A DNA stretch of 64,000 bases, from the NCBI RefSeq assembly GCF_041595635.1, contig NZ_JBFHJW010000006.1, positions 45,832 through 109,831 on the forward strand, given 5' to 3'. Positions 37,501-45,953 of this stretch are shown here, piece after piece. The stretch's first letter is position 1; each line of letters opens with the position of its first letter. The notes beneath the pieces were generated by a model that was not told where the DNA came from, searched no databases, and saw only the letters and a list, made by a program, of their open reading frames with translations. The position numbers and the translations under genes are program-made. The stretch is from Labilibaculum sp041595635 (GTDB lineage Bacteria > Bacteroidota > Bacteroidia > Bacteroidales > Marinifilaceae).

Positions 37501-38027
37501 TCCTTTTCCGTTATATGAACCGCATTTTTGATGAGCCTCAGAATGTATTTAACGAAAGAATGTTAAAGCCTGAGATTCAAGATCTGGAAGCTTTTGCTGA
37601 TGGAATTAACAATATTGTAGAAGCGCAGGAAAAAGTGGCCATCAACTATTTTAAAGATGATAGTGTTGAAGCTGCAATTCCACCTTTGCAAATTCTTTTG
37701 CATATCATGGCTTACGGACAATACCAAGGAAAAGATATTAGTGATCCGGAATTACGTAAACAATTCGATCGTGACGTAGTAATTAACTCTTCGTGGTATC
37801 AGGCTCGTTTAAAAAACAAGCAAGATATCGACATTAAGTTCTACGAAAAACAAATTGCGTATCTTGAGTCTTTCATGGCAAACAAGATTAATGCAGACTG
37901 GAATGCTGAGTTGAATTTGGAAGATCGTTATTGGAAAGCAAAAAAAGATCTGGACCGAGTTAAATCGAAAGAATATCTTCAAAGTTTAGTAGGTACAATT
38001 GGTGCCGACCCTTTGTTTAGAAACTAA
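34536..38027 (+). CDS. Large protein, candidate PPi-type phosphoenolpyruvate carboxykinase
   Basis: 1163 residues, calculated near 130 kDa, without signal peptide or membrane helices. I recognise this as resembling the large PPi-dependent PEP carboxykinases (EC 4.1.1.38) known from Propionibacterium and Entamoeba. The size matches, and near residue 500 there is a P-loop-like glycine segment TVSGGGKSEISKS preceded by AEGTFCHKPC. Further striking conserved-looking blocks are HRWNDAPNRTVPARALLSSD and GKSPSTTGAGSEGALTKG. PPi-PEPCK interconverts oxaloacetate+PPi and PEP+Pi+CO2. This is a family recognition from memory, not from a search. Single gene with its own terminator, next to the lactate locus. 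Confidence 0.6.
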   Translation: MQSKKQNKSEIKSKEVKTDQRDLIRYINLQLASMDQPIFTESSDEEQNQLSDPKFIQLTDSLIKNYRAKSRLLADHLCPADMRIQNFLNDYLKDVDENVAKIPNSTFILDQPGIARELSLPPDKDEHITDLLSSYRIKQGVLHNPKHDRRTTSGSFHIVDGSLPVPLDKIEVPKKAFAKFLQAAFAPNAKLKQLPFTATQDDKAELMVSLLLRPIVCPEVKGIISQKSLEVRFFAPGSLVSNLDFVESIFGNAGDPNIPANDAGLDPEHWTGHTGCIVLAPQLLALKKKDLGLPHYDDATERQRNDGVCWKDENELYNNGNAFKLTCRSEKGVVITLIADNYFGYSKKEIKTQISFSANLYGLAEEEHSGGAIAFPRKNLGDGFNGALFMKNVLKKQYSYDEMIKQFGETMEVHPEGFATDTTYPNIYYINENANIDLYESQISWENNGKKEHIRLLPDYYYVHPSGFKIHMEKHPTAPSWRLVSTFAEGTFCHKPCTVSGGGKSEISKSLLNAIIYSSFYIQDMDTDFNLADQVINYNYTHRWNDAPNRTVPARALLSSDRSLGSVVKLLTPSKYYTTEYNEFLNSIPDHVKALVLFVKRFYRPGRTDSNWRDYFSVDVINGRKGHELLFNNRKIVASYLRVGFAGDKSWYLNKLRQDFIAAAKIQMEDDITASIVLPANQFNYLNSSYDNKSIKLTANCEERFFQRPDEAVNRGYDKEAEADLSMRNNFTSNYEPLSRKDGKELLADAIGFDLYTKPIQEIIRQGAESKKSNYFISPSHTRIVDGKPSQNPRYLQIRPDLVNPVDDRLAEIGIRLARRIPLDQPVHHPVNAVLPGRRNNPADKAAGIRALSVYNPIHFQELPELFMDFICSLTGKSPSTTGAGSEGALTKGPFNMLSPTTDLNNALLSYILTGYQGFSSAAGHVGTENRFDHDVSLLIPELWCRLKEECRDPKLMIKEGSLEKLEDFEFEGEKIKASRLGYRITEEFLFRYMNRIFDEPQNVFNERMLKPEIQDLEAFADGINNIVEAQEKVAINYFKDDSVEAAIPPLQILLHIMAYGQYQGKDISDPELRKQFDRDVVINSSWYQARLKNKQDIDIKFYEKQIAYLESFMANKINADWNAELNLEDRYWKAKKDLDRVKSKEYLQSLVGTIGADPLFRN

Positions 38028-38046
38028 AGATTAACAAATATAAATC

Positions 38047-38081
38047 AAAAGAGGAACTCACAATGAGTTCCTCTTTTTTTT
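38047..38081 (+). terminator. Terminator of the PEPCK-like gene
   Basis: A perfect 14-bp stem (38047-38060 with 38064-38077, CAA loop), followed by Ts to 38081. It lies 20 bp past the stop. Confidence 0.93.
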
Positions 38082-38149
38082 GGCTTACAATGAAAACTAT
38101 CAAAACTTGCTTAAATTCAGTCTGAACAATAGGAAAGTAAAGACATAAA

Positions 38150-38229
38150 GAATGCCCGTGATATAGGGGAATCACGGGCAACAATTCTAAAGGGTTAATT
38201 AACCTACCAACCAAATGGTTGATTTTTTT
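38150..38229 (+). ncRNA. Candidate small RNA with three helices
   Basis: Three helical elements in 80 bp. The first is a 10-bp GC-rich hairpin (38153-38162 with 38171-38180). The second is the perfect palindrome GGTTAATTAACC (38193-38204). The third is a short hairpin CAACC-AAAT-GGTTG (38208-38221) followed by seven Ts, a small terminator. No protein is coded. It lies after the strong PEPCK terminator, so it would need its own promoter, which I could not place. It could alternatively be a second, complex terminator. Confidence 0.3.
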
Positions 38230-38461
38230 AATAGATTTCCTACTTTGAGTAAGAATTCGATACTAAGATAGAAAAAAAAATGAAATTTATCACACCACCC
38301 CCTATCTTTTATACCCATTCCAAGTAAATTCTGAATGTATCTAATTCATTCTGATCAATCATAATCATTTGTTCGTGGTTTCTAAAATTACTTTAATGTA
38401 TAAATATAAAATCACGTATTATTCATAATTTATTTTATTATGACTATAAAAGAGACATGTT

Positions 38462-38495
38462 AAAAAATGAGCTCCAATAATAATCGGAGCTCATT
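38462..38495 (-). terminator. Terminator of the lactate/porin operon
   Basis: A perfect 10-bp stem (38466-38475 with 38486-38495, 10-nt loop) followed on the minus strand by six Ts. It is about 80 bp after the porin stop, the last gene of the minus-strand operon. Confidence 0.85.
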
Positions 38496-38575
38496 GTAGT
38501 GTAAGGAATGTATTCACTTAAGAATTCAGTTCCTTGATTGTATTAAAATTGAAAACAGAAATATTTCACTTTAAA

Positions 38576-39814
38576 TTAAAAAGAATATCTTAAATAAATT
38601 GAGCTTCTTGTACTTGAAAATTCTTCTGAATTAGCTACTGTACCATCAACTTTAGTATCTCCATAAGCAGCAGCAGTATATAATACTTGAGCACCAACCA
38701 TACATTTACCAGAATAGATCTCAATACGTGGTCCAAACTGATAAACGTAATCAATATCACCACCACGACTATACAGACCTACAAAATCACCATCTGTATC
38801 AGTTGCCAAATCATCATCAGCACCTAAATTTTTTGTATAACCTGCAAATAGACCATAATGAATATTACCAGTAGTTGTATGCACATCCGACCAAATTGAA
38901 GATGTTTTGATATTGGTATATTCATAATCGCCATTACCTTTTACATTTTTAACACCATAACCACCTAACATTACAAAATTATACATGTTCTGACCGTAAA
39001 TTGTCTGCAAGTTCCATACTACTTTATCAGATTTTAAAGTCATCCAAGCATTCATCTGATAACAAGAAAGCAATTCATCTGTTTTAGCACCCAATGAGTT
39101 TTCAGTCAATGGTTTTAAAAATTTATAGCCAGCAGTTGCTCCTAAAGTAAATCCTTTTGCAAAATCGTATTTGATTTGTCCCGAAAATTCAGGAATACCT
39201 GCTTGCTGAACATACTCAACACTAGCACCGTTAGGCCCCGTAGATTTAGCATCCATTTCGGATAATGCAGCAATAAAAACATAACCTTTATCGCCTAAAT
39301 CGCGAGTATATTTTATCTGGGGAGCTCTTGCCAAAACGTTGAAAGGAATTCCAGCATTCCAAGCCAATACATCAGGATAACATGAGGTTACAAACATAGG
39401 ATGCCAATACTTACCGAGTAGCAGTTCATCTTTCCCCCAATCTAGCTTAACATAGGCGTGTCTTAAACGGAATAAACCAGTATAGTCATTTGCTGTACTA
39501 GCAAAATCTCCTTGAACACAAGCAGTCCCTTTTGCCCCGAAAGCTTCAAAACCCGAAACCCCAATATTTATTCGAGAATGTATAGTAGTCATATACAATT
39601 CAGAACGATCGTTTAAATCATCACCATAAATATCAAGATCTTCATTTTTAGGATACAATAAAACATCCCCTTCACGAGCAGTAACCGACACACGACTATC
39701 GTATATTGCTTCACCAGTTACAAGACCGCTTAATTTTACTTTTACTTCATCAGCTTTTTGCGCCATGCCCACAAAAGGCAGAAGTCCTAAGAACATTAAA
39801 AATACTTTCTTCAT
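38576..39814 (-). CDS. Outer-membrane porin-like protein
   Basis: 412 residues: signal peptide (LLPFVGMAQK), then a continuous series of amphipathic strands ending SIYLRYSF with a C-terminal Phe, which is the barrel insertion signal. Segments such as GLFRLRHAYVKLDWGKDELLLGK resemble the DcaP/OprP-type trimeric porins of Bacteroidota and Proteobacteria. It is the last gene of the minus-strand lactate operon (123 bp after the second dehydrogenase). A role in letting lactate or similar acids through the outer membrane is inferred from position only. Confidence 0.72.
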   Translation of the reverse strand: MKKVFLMFLGLLPFVGMAQKADEVKVKLSGLVTGEAIYDSRVSVTAREGDVLLYPKNEDLDIYGDDLNDRSELYMTTIHSRINIGVSGFEAFGAKGTACVQGDFASTANDYTGLFRLRHAYVKLDWGKDELLLGKYWHPMFVTSCYPDVLAWNAGIPFNVLARAPQIKYTRDLGDKGYVFIAALSEMDAKSTGPNGASVEYVQQAGIPEFSGQIKYDFAKGFTLGATAGYKFLKPLTENSLGAKTDELLSCYQMNAWMTLKSDKVVWNLQTIYGQNMYNFVMLGGYGVKNVKGNGDYEYTNIKTSSIWSDVHTTTGNIHYGLFAGYTKNLGADDDLATDTDGDFVGLYSRGGDIDYVYQFGPRIEIYSGKCMVGAQVLYTAAAYGDTKVDGTVANSEEFSSTRSSIYLRYSF

Positions 39815-39936
39815 TTTAGTTTGGGTTTATTATAGGTTAGGAACAAGTCATAATTTTTATAGCAAGATGCAAAATCAGATAAAAATCACAACTAGTTCTC
39901 CACCCGTAAATATTAGAATAATTAGTTATTGGATTT

Positions 39937-42762
39937 TTAAGTTTTAGATGTTGTGGCCCGATCAACCAAGTATGCAATTGATTGATAAGAAACCCCACTG
40001 TTTAATGTTAAACCTATTTCGCAGGTTCTGCTTGTTGAGTAACCATGTTTTACTTCTGTAGGATGCTGAATTCTAAGGTCTCGCAATCCATGATCGTTTA
40101 AATCGGGATGCGTGAATCCTCTATCCCCAGCAAAACCACAACAATTTGTATCTGGTTTCACCACCTTTTTTGCACACAATTGAGCTAACTCAACGAGTTG
40201 ATCTTCAACACCCATTTTCTTTGCCGAGCATACTGCAAATACCGAAACTGTTTCGTCAACAGGCGTAAAGTGTAGATTATCTTTTAAATACTCCATAATG
40301 AACTCAATGGGTTCATATAATTTCAAACGAGGTTCCATATTCTCTTTCATGGTATACAAACAAGGACTCATATCGCATAAAATTGGGTATTTCCCGTTTT
40401 CACTTGCCTTACTTAATGCAGCTTCTAAATTATTTGATTTTTTCATCCCTGCTTCTTTAAAGCCTTTGCTTAAAAAAGCCATTCCGCAACATTGATTGCT
40501 CAAATCCTCGGGATAGATAATTTCGTATCCGGCTTTTTTTATCAGTTGCTCCATTTTATGAGTTAGAGCTACTTTTTCGTCGTAATCTTTTGAAGTTCCC
40601 ATGCTTCTGTTAATACAAGAAGGAAAATAAACTACCTTCTTAGGATTCTTCTTGTTCACAGCAGGAGCCACTATTTTAGGTGCTCCTTTTGGAAAAGCTT
40701 TCGTCCATCGAGGAATCGCATTTCCCGATAAGGTTCTCATTCCTCCAGAAATACCCCCCATAAGGCCTGATCCAAGAATGGAATGAAAGAAATTAACCGT
40801 ATTCAAGCCCATTTTGGCATAGGACTGAACCTTATCCATATTATCGGCACACCACATGGCATATTTTTTTGCCTTAGGTGAAGCATCATCGGCGCGAAGC
40901 TCCTTTACCAATTTTCCCGTGTCGATTTTCACGGGACAACTAAGAGCACATAAACCATCTGTAGCACATAATTGCAAGGCCTCGTAATCGAATTGTTTAA
41001 TCATGCTGGCCAACTCATGAGGCTTCTCTCCACTTGCTTTTAAACGAGTAATTTCACGATAGGTCGCAATTCTTTGGCGAGGACTCAATGTTAAATTATG
41101 AGAAACACAAGCAGGTTCACAAAAACCACATTCCATGCACTGATCGATTTTCTCGTGAGCAGCAGGAAGAGGTTTCAGATCTTTTAAATGTGCTTGCTTA
41201 TCTGCATTCAAAATTACTCCTGGATTAATGAGAAAGCGTGGGTCGAAAATAGCCTTAATTTGTTTCATCAAATTGTAGGCATCGGTTCCCCACTCCATTT
41301 CAACATAAGGAGCCATATTTCGTCCAGTACCATGTTCAGCTTTTAGAGCACCATCGTAACGCGCTACAACCAATTCGGCTAATTCATCCATGAATTTAGC
41401 GTAGCGATCAATCTCCGACTGACTCCCAAAATCTTGTGTGAATACAAAATGCAAGTTTCCTTCCAATGCATGACCAAAAATCACCGCTTCGGAGTAATGA
41501 TATTTTTTAAATAGTTTCTGAAGATCCAGAGTTGCCTCGGCCAATTTAGGCACAGGGAAACAAACATCTTCAATGATTACTGTTGTTCCTACTTTCCGCA
41601 TCCCTCCAACCGTTGGAAGCAAACCTTTTCGGATTTTCCAAAGCATAGCAAATTCGGCAGGCACATTGGTAAATTCAACAGGAATTTCGACTGGAATCTC
41701 GCTAATTGCCTTTGTTATGATTGCAATTTGTTCTTGTAACTGATTGGCATCCTCGGCACGACTTTCTACCAAAATTGCAGATGCTCCTTCCGAGAGAGTT
41801 TTTAGGTAAGCAGGCACTCCAACATCATTTTCTACAGAACGTAAAGCAGCTCTGTCCATTAATTCAACCGCAGCAACAGGCTCCGATTTTAAACGAGAAA
41901 CCGCTCGACAAGCTTTTTCGATATCAGGAAAAATCATTAAGGAACTAGCCTTAAATTTATGCTCTACTACTGTTCTATAAACCAGTTCAGAAATAAAACC
42001 AAGAGTTCCTTCCGAACCAATCATGAGATGAGTTAAAATGTCAATAGGATCTTTATAATCAACAAGAGCATTCAAACTATAACCCGTGGTATTCTTCATC
42101 TTGAATTTCTCACGAATACGAGCCTCTAAAATTTTATTCTCGCGAACATCTTTAGCCAACTGACTGATGTCCTGTAATAGTTGTAAATGTGTGTTTTTAA
42201 AGGAAGCCACACTTTCCTTACTCGAGGTATCTAAAATGGTTCCATCGTGTAAAATAACACGAATAGAATCAATTGTTTTGTAGGAGTTCTCTGAGGTTCC
42301 ACAACACATTCCCGAAGCATTGTTGGCAGCAATACCACCAATCATAGCTGCATTGATAGAAGCAGGATCGGGTCCAATTTTTTTCCCATAAGGAGCCAAT
42401 AATGCATTTGCTCGAGCTCCAGTTATTCCGGGCTGAAGTCTAATTTTTGCACCCTTTTCAAGTATGCTGTGTTTCTTCCAAAAATCCCCAGCAATCACCA
42501 AAACAGAATCACTAAGTGCTTGACCCGACAAACTAGTTCCGGCCGCACGATAGGTAACAGGAATATTTAAATCATCACATTCGCGCATTATCTCACTTAC
42601 CTCAACTTCACTTTTCGATTTGATGACCAATTTAGGTATCAAACGATAAAAACTGGCATCAGTTCCCCATGCAAGTGTATGCAATGGATCGTGAAACATC
42701 CTATTCTTATCAATTTTTTTCAGTAATCGTTCGTGTAATACTTTGTATTCTCCTGTCAGCAT
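39937..42762 (-). CDS. FAD/Fe-S D-lactate dehydrogenase-type enzyme, copy B
   Basis: 941 residues, a fused enzyme. The N-terminus is the FAD-binding PCMH domain (VTYRAAGTSLSGQALSDS, KIGPDPASINAAMIGGIAAN) with the FAD-linked oxidase C-terminal domain (LKAEHGTGRNMAPYVEMEWG). Then a dicluster 4Fe-4S part (CMECGFCEPAC and CATDGLCALSCPV) and two CCG cysteine-rich domains (YFPSCINRSMG, QCCGMAF, NCCGFAGDRGF). Such proteins oxidise D-lactate, D-2-hydroxyglutarate or glycolate and pass electrons to quinone. The substrate is inferred to be D-lactate from the permease in the operon. Confidence 0.85.
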   Translation of the reverse strand: MLTGEYKVLHERLLKKIDKNRMFHDPLHTLAWGTDASFYRLIPKLVIKSKSEVEVSEIMRECDDLNIPVTYRAAGTSLSGQALSDSVLVIAGDFWKKHSILEKGAKIRLQPGITGARANALLAPYGKKIGPDPASINAAMIGGIAANNASGMCCGTSENSYKTIDSIRVILHDGTILDTSSKESVASFKNTHLQLLQDISQLAKDVRENKILEARIREKFKMKNTTGYSLNALVDYKDPIDILTHLMIGSEGTLGFISELVYRTVVEHKFKASSLMIFPDIEKACRAVSRLKSEPVAAVELMDRAALRSVENDVGVPAYLKTLSEGASAILVESRAEDANQLQEQIAIITKAISEIPVEIPVEFTNVPAEFAMLWKIRKGLLPTVGGMRKVGTTVIIEDVCFPVPKLAEATLDLQKLFKKYHYSEAVIFGHALEGNLHFVFTQDFGSQSEIDRYAKFMDELAELVVARYDGALKAEHGTGRNMAPYVEMEWGTDAYNLMKQIKAIFDPRFLINPGVILNADKQAHLKDLKPLPAAHEKIDQCMECGFCEPACVSHNLTLSPRQRIATYREITRLKASGEKPHELASMIKQFDYEALQLCATDGLCALSCPVKIDTGKLVKELRADDASPKAKKYAMWCADNMDKVQSYAKMGLNTVNFFHSILGSGLMGGISGGMRTLSGNAIPRWTKAFPKGAPKIVAPAVNKKNPKKVVYFPSCINRSMGTSKDYDEKVALTHKMEQLIKKAGYEIIYPEDLSNQCCGMAFLSKGFKEAGMKKSNNLEAALSKASENGKYPILCDMSPCLYTMKENMEPRLKLYEPIEFIMEYLKDNLHFTPVDETVSVFAVCSAKKMGVEDQLVELAQLCAKKVVKPDTNCCGFAGDRGFTHPDLNDHGLRDLRIQHPTEVKHGYSTSRTCEIGLTLNSGVSYQSIAYLVDRATTSKT

Positions 42763-42917
42763 CTTTCCCTTGTTTTAAGTTTCTTACTCGGAAGCAAAAC
42801 AATTTCCCCTTAATAAATTCCTTACAAACTGAAGAATAATACAGCTGCTTTAGTCAGCAGAATACCCCAATCTGTAAGGAAATTTACCACTCTCTATTTC
42901 TTAAAAAATCAGATTGC

Positions 42918-45803
42918 TTAAATAGCAACTGCCTTTTTTTCTACTTTCTTTTTCTTATAGTTTGGCTGAGCTGCCTTTTTGGTTGTTACTCTATCAACCA
43001 AATAGATAATAGACTGATAAGGAACACCACCATTATGACTTAAACCAATTTCACAAGTTCTACTGTTAGAGTAACCCGCAACCACTTTTTCTTTCGAAAT
43101 TACAGGATGAAGTTTACGCAAAGCATATTTGTTAACTTCAGGAAAATTAAAACCTCTATCACCAGCAAAACCACAACAACCCACTTCTGCAGGTAAAACA
43201 ACATGTGTAGCACAAGCCTCAGCAACCGCTTTCAATGCAGGAGTTAATCCCATTTTTGTTGTCGTACAAGTCGAATGAATAGCAACTACTTCGTCTACCT
43301 TTTTAAAGTTTAGTTTATCCATTAAAAATTCATGAATAAATTCAACAGGCTCATAAAGTTTCAATGTCTTATCCATAACATTACGCATACGGTACAAACA
43401 TGGAGATGTATCACAAAGAACTGGGTATTTCCCATTCTCAGAAGCTTTTAGTAAAGCAGCCTCTAACTCCGATGATTTTTGATTAGCATGTTTGACTAAT
43501 CCCTTGCTCTCCCATGGAGTTCCACAGCACAAATTGCTCATTCCATCTGGGAAAATCACCTCGTAACCAGCTTTTTCCAATAATTCTTGAGTAACCACAT
43601 GTAAAGGTTTCTTGTAAGGATCTCCTTTTGCAGGTCCCATTGTTTGGGCAATACAAGAAGGGAAATAAACCATTTTCATTGGATTTTCCTTGTTAATAGG
43701 GTGCTGAACTGGTTTTTTAGCTCCTTTAGGCATAGATGCAGTCCACAATGGAATGTTATTACCACTCAAGGTTCTAAATCCACCAGCAATAGCTCCCAAT
43801 AAGGTTGTACCCATTACAGTATGAACACCATTCACAAAGGTAAGACCTCCACGAATCATAGGACCGATTTTATATAAATTATCGGCAGCCATTTTACTGT
43901 ATTTTTGAGCTTTATCACTAGCCATATTTAGTGATCTCAAATACTTAATATACTTACCCGTATCTATGCCTACAGGACAAGATGTTGCACACAAACCATC
44001 ACCTGCACAAGTTTCTTGTCCTAGGTAAACAAATCCTTTTTTCAACACTTCCAATCGTTCTGGATCTTCTCCAGTCATTTCCAAACGCTTAATTTCACGT
44101 TGAATAACAGTACGCTGACGAGCCGAAATAGTAAATCCAGCTGTTAAGCAATTCACCTCACAAAAACCACATTCGATACATTTGTCTACCAAATCGTGAA
44201 CAGGAGCAAGTGTTTTAAAGTTTTTGGTATAACACTCAGGGTCATTATTAATAATTACACCAGGATTTAACAGCGTTTTAGGATCGAAAAGTTGCTTTAC
44301 CTCTTTCATTAGTTCGTAAGCCTCTTCGCCCCACTCATGCTTCACAAAAGGAGCCATATTTCTTCCTGTTCCGTGCTCTGCTTTTAACGAACCATTGTAT
44401 TTATCTACTACCAACTGATCCACTTCATGCATAAAGCTTTTATACTGCTCTAATTCTTCTGGCTTATCGAAATTTTGGTTGAAGATAAAGTGGAAATTTC
44501 CTTCCAAAGCATGACCATAAATCACACCATCTTTGTATTCATATTTAGCAATCAGATTCTGCAAATCTAAAGTTGCCTTCGGTAAATCTTCAATATGAAA
44601 AGCTACATCTTCAATAATACAAGTTGTACCTGTTTCACGTAATCCACCTACAGCTGGGAAAACACCTTTACGGATGTCCCAATATTTTGAATATTCCTCT
44701 GCTTTATCGGTAAATTCGATAGGTCGAACGGTTTCGTAGGCCGATAAAAGAGATTTAATTTCTTTGATGTTATTATCTAATTCTTCTTGACTATTTGCCA
44801 AAGTTTCTACCAAGATAGCGGTTACTCCATCAGGAAAATCTTTAATAAATGGTGGAATACCATCGGCATTTTCAACAGAACGAAGTGCTACACGATCGAG
44901 CATTTCTGCTCCATGTACCGGTCCTGGTTTCATGGTTACTACCGATTGACAAGCAGTAACAATATCGTTAAAGTAAATCATGGCACTAGCCTTAAATTTG
45001 TGATTTACTACCGTTTTCATAGTCAACTCAGATACAAAAGCTAGAGTTCCCTCTGATCCAACCATCAAGTTTACGATAATCTGAAAAGGATCTTCGTAAT
45101 CGATAAAAGGATTGATGCTTAAACCGGTTGTATTCTTAATGCTGTATTTATAACGAATTAACTCAGCCAATTTTTTGTTAGAACGCACCTTATCGCGCAT
45201 CTCCTCGATTTGACGAATAAAATCGCCATGAGTCTTTTTAAATTCTTCTCTACTCTTTTCGTCTCCAGTATCAACAATGGTACCATCGGCAAAAATCAAA
45301 CGAGCTGACAGAATTGTTTTATAAGAATTTTCATGAGTTCCACAATTCATCCCAGAGGCGTTATTCATTACAATTCCCCCAATCATTGCGGAATTAATCG
45401 ATGCAGGATCTGGTCCCAACTTTCGACCGTAAGGAGCCAATACTGCGTTCACTCGACTTCCAATTAAACCTGGTTGCATGCGAATTGCTTCCCCGTTTTT
45501 AAGAATATCGAAATCCTCCCAATGTTTTCCTGCAACAATTAGAATAGAATCGGTAATTGCCTGACCTGCCAAACTAGTACCAGCAGCACGAAAAGTAACT
45601 GGCAAATTGTATTTATTGGCCAAAAGCAATGCTTTTTGAACTTCCTTCTCATCATTTGCTCTGATGATAATTTGAGGGATTAAGCGATAAAAACCAGCAT
45701 CGGTACCGTAAGCTAAGTTTCTAACTTCATCAGTGTACAATCGAGACTTCTCTATCGTCGATTTAATTTCATCATAAAATTTCTTATAATTTCCTGTTAG
45801 CAT
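42918..45803 (-). CDS. FAD/Fe-S D-lactate dehydrogenase-type enzyme, copy A
   Basis: 961 residues from the ATG at 45803, whose MLTGNYK equals the MLTGEYK start of copy B; the ATG at 45824 adds seven residues. The full fusion is kept: PCMH domain (VTFRAAGTSLAGQAITDS), FAD-linked oxidase C-terminal part (LKAEHGTGRNMAPFVKHEWG), two ferredoxin-like clusters (CIECGFCEVNC and CAGDGLCATSCPV) and CCG domains (YFPSCIAQTMG, LCCGTPW, GCCGFAGDRGF). A basic tail (YKKKKVEKKAVAI) is extra. It is a full-length paralogue of the next gene; why two are kept is unknown. Electrons probably pass to menaquinone. Confidence 0.87.
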   Translation of the reverse strand: MLTGNYKKFYDEIKSTIEKSRLYTDEVRNLAYGTDAGFYRLIPQIIIRANDEKEVQKALLLANKYNLPVTFRAAGTSLAGQAITDSILIVAGKHWEDFDILKNGEAIRMQPGLIGSRVNAVLAPYGRKLGPDPASINSAMIGGIVMNNASGMNCGTHENSYKTILSARLIFADGTIVDTGDEKSREEFKKTHGDFIRQIEEMRDKVRSNKKLAELIRYKYSIKNTTGLSINPFIDYEDPFQIIVNLMVGSEGTLAFVSELTMKTVVNHKFKASAMIYFNDIVTACQSVVTMKPGPVHGAEMLDRVALRSVENADGIPPFIKDFPDGVTAILVETLANSQEELDNNIKEIKSLLSAYETVRPIEFTDKAEEYSKYWDIRKGVFPAVGGLRETGTTCIIEDVAFHIEDLPKATLDLQNLIAKYEYKDGVIYGHALEGNFHFIFNQNFDKPEELEQYKSFMHEVDQLVVDKYNGSLKAEHGTGRNMAPFVKHEWGEEAYELMKEVKQLFDPKTLLNPGVIINNDPECYTKNFKTLAPVHDLVDKCIECGFCEVNCLTAGFTISARQRTVIQREIKRLEMTGEDPERLEVLKKGFVYLGQETCAGDGLCATSCPVGIDTGKYIKYLRSLNMASDKAQKYSKMAADNLYKIGPMIRGGLTFVNGVHTVMGTTLLGAIAGGFRTLSGNNIPLWTASMPKGAKKPVQHPINKENPMKMVYFPSCIAQTMGPAKGDPYKKPLHVVTQELLEKAGYEVIFPDGMSNLCCGTPWESKGLVKHANQKSSELEAALLKASENGKYPVLCDTSPCLYRMRNVMDKTLKLYEPVEFIHEFLMDKLNFKKVDEVVAIHSTCTTTKMGLTPALKAVAEACATHVVLPAEVGCCGFAGDRGFNFPEVNKYALRKLHPVISKEKVVAGYSNSRTCEIGLSHNGGVPYQSIIYLVDRVTTKKAAQPNYKKKKVEKKAVAI

Positions 45804-45953
45804 CTTAATAAAATTTTGAGTCATTATAAGTTATCACTGAGATGCTTTTTGCATCAAAAGCATCGTTTGGTAACCTGTAAAAACAAGTAAATATTTCTGT
45901 TTTTAAAAAGAACCAAATATTCGGCTGACCCAAATATTTGGCTCGAATATTTC

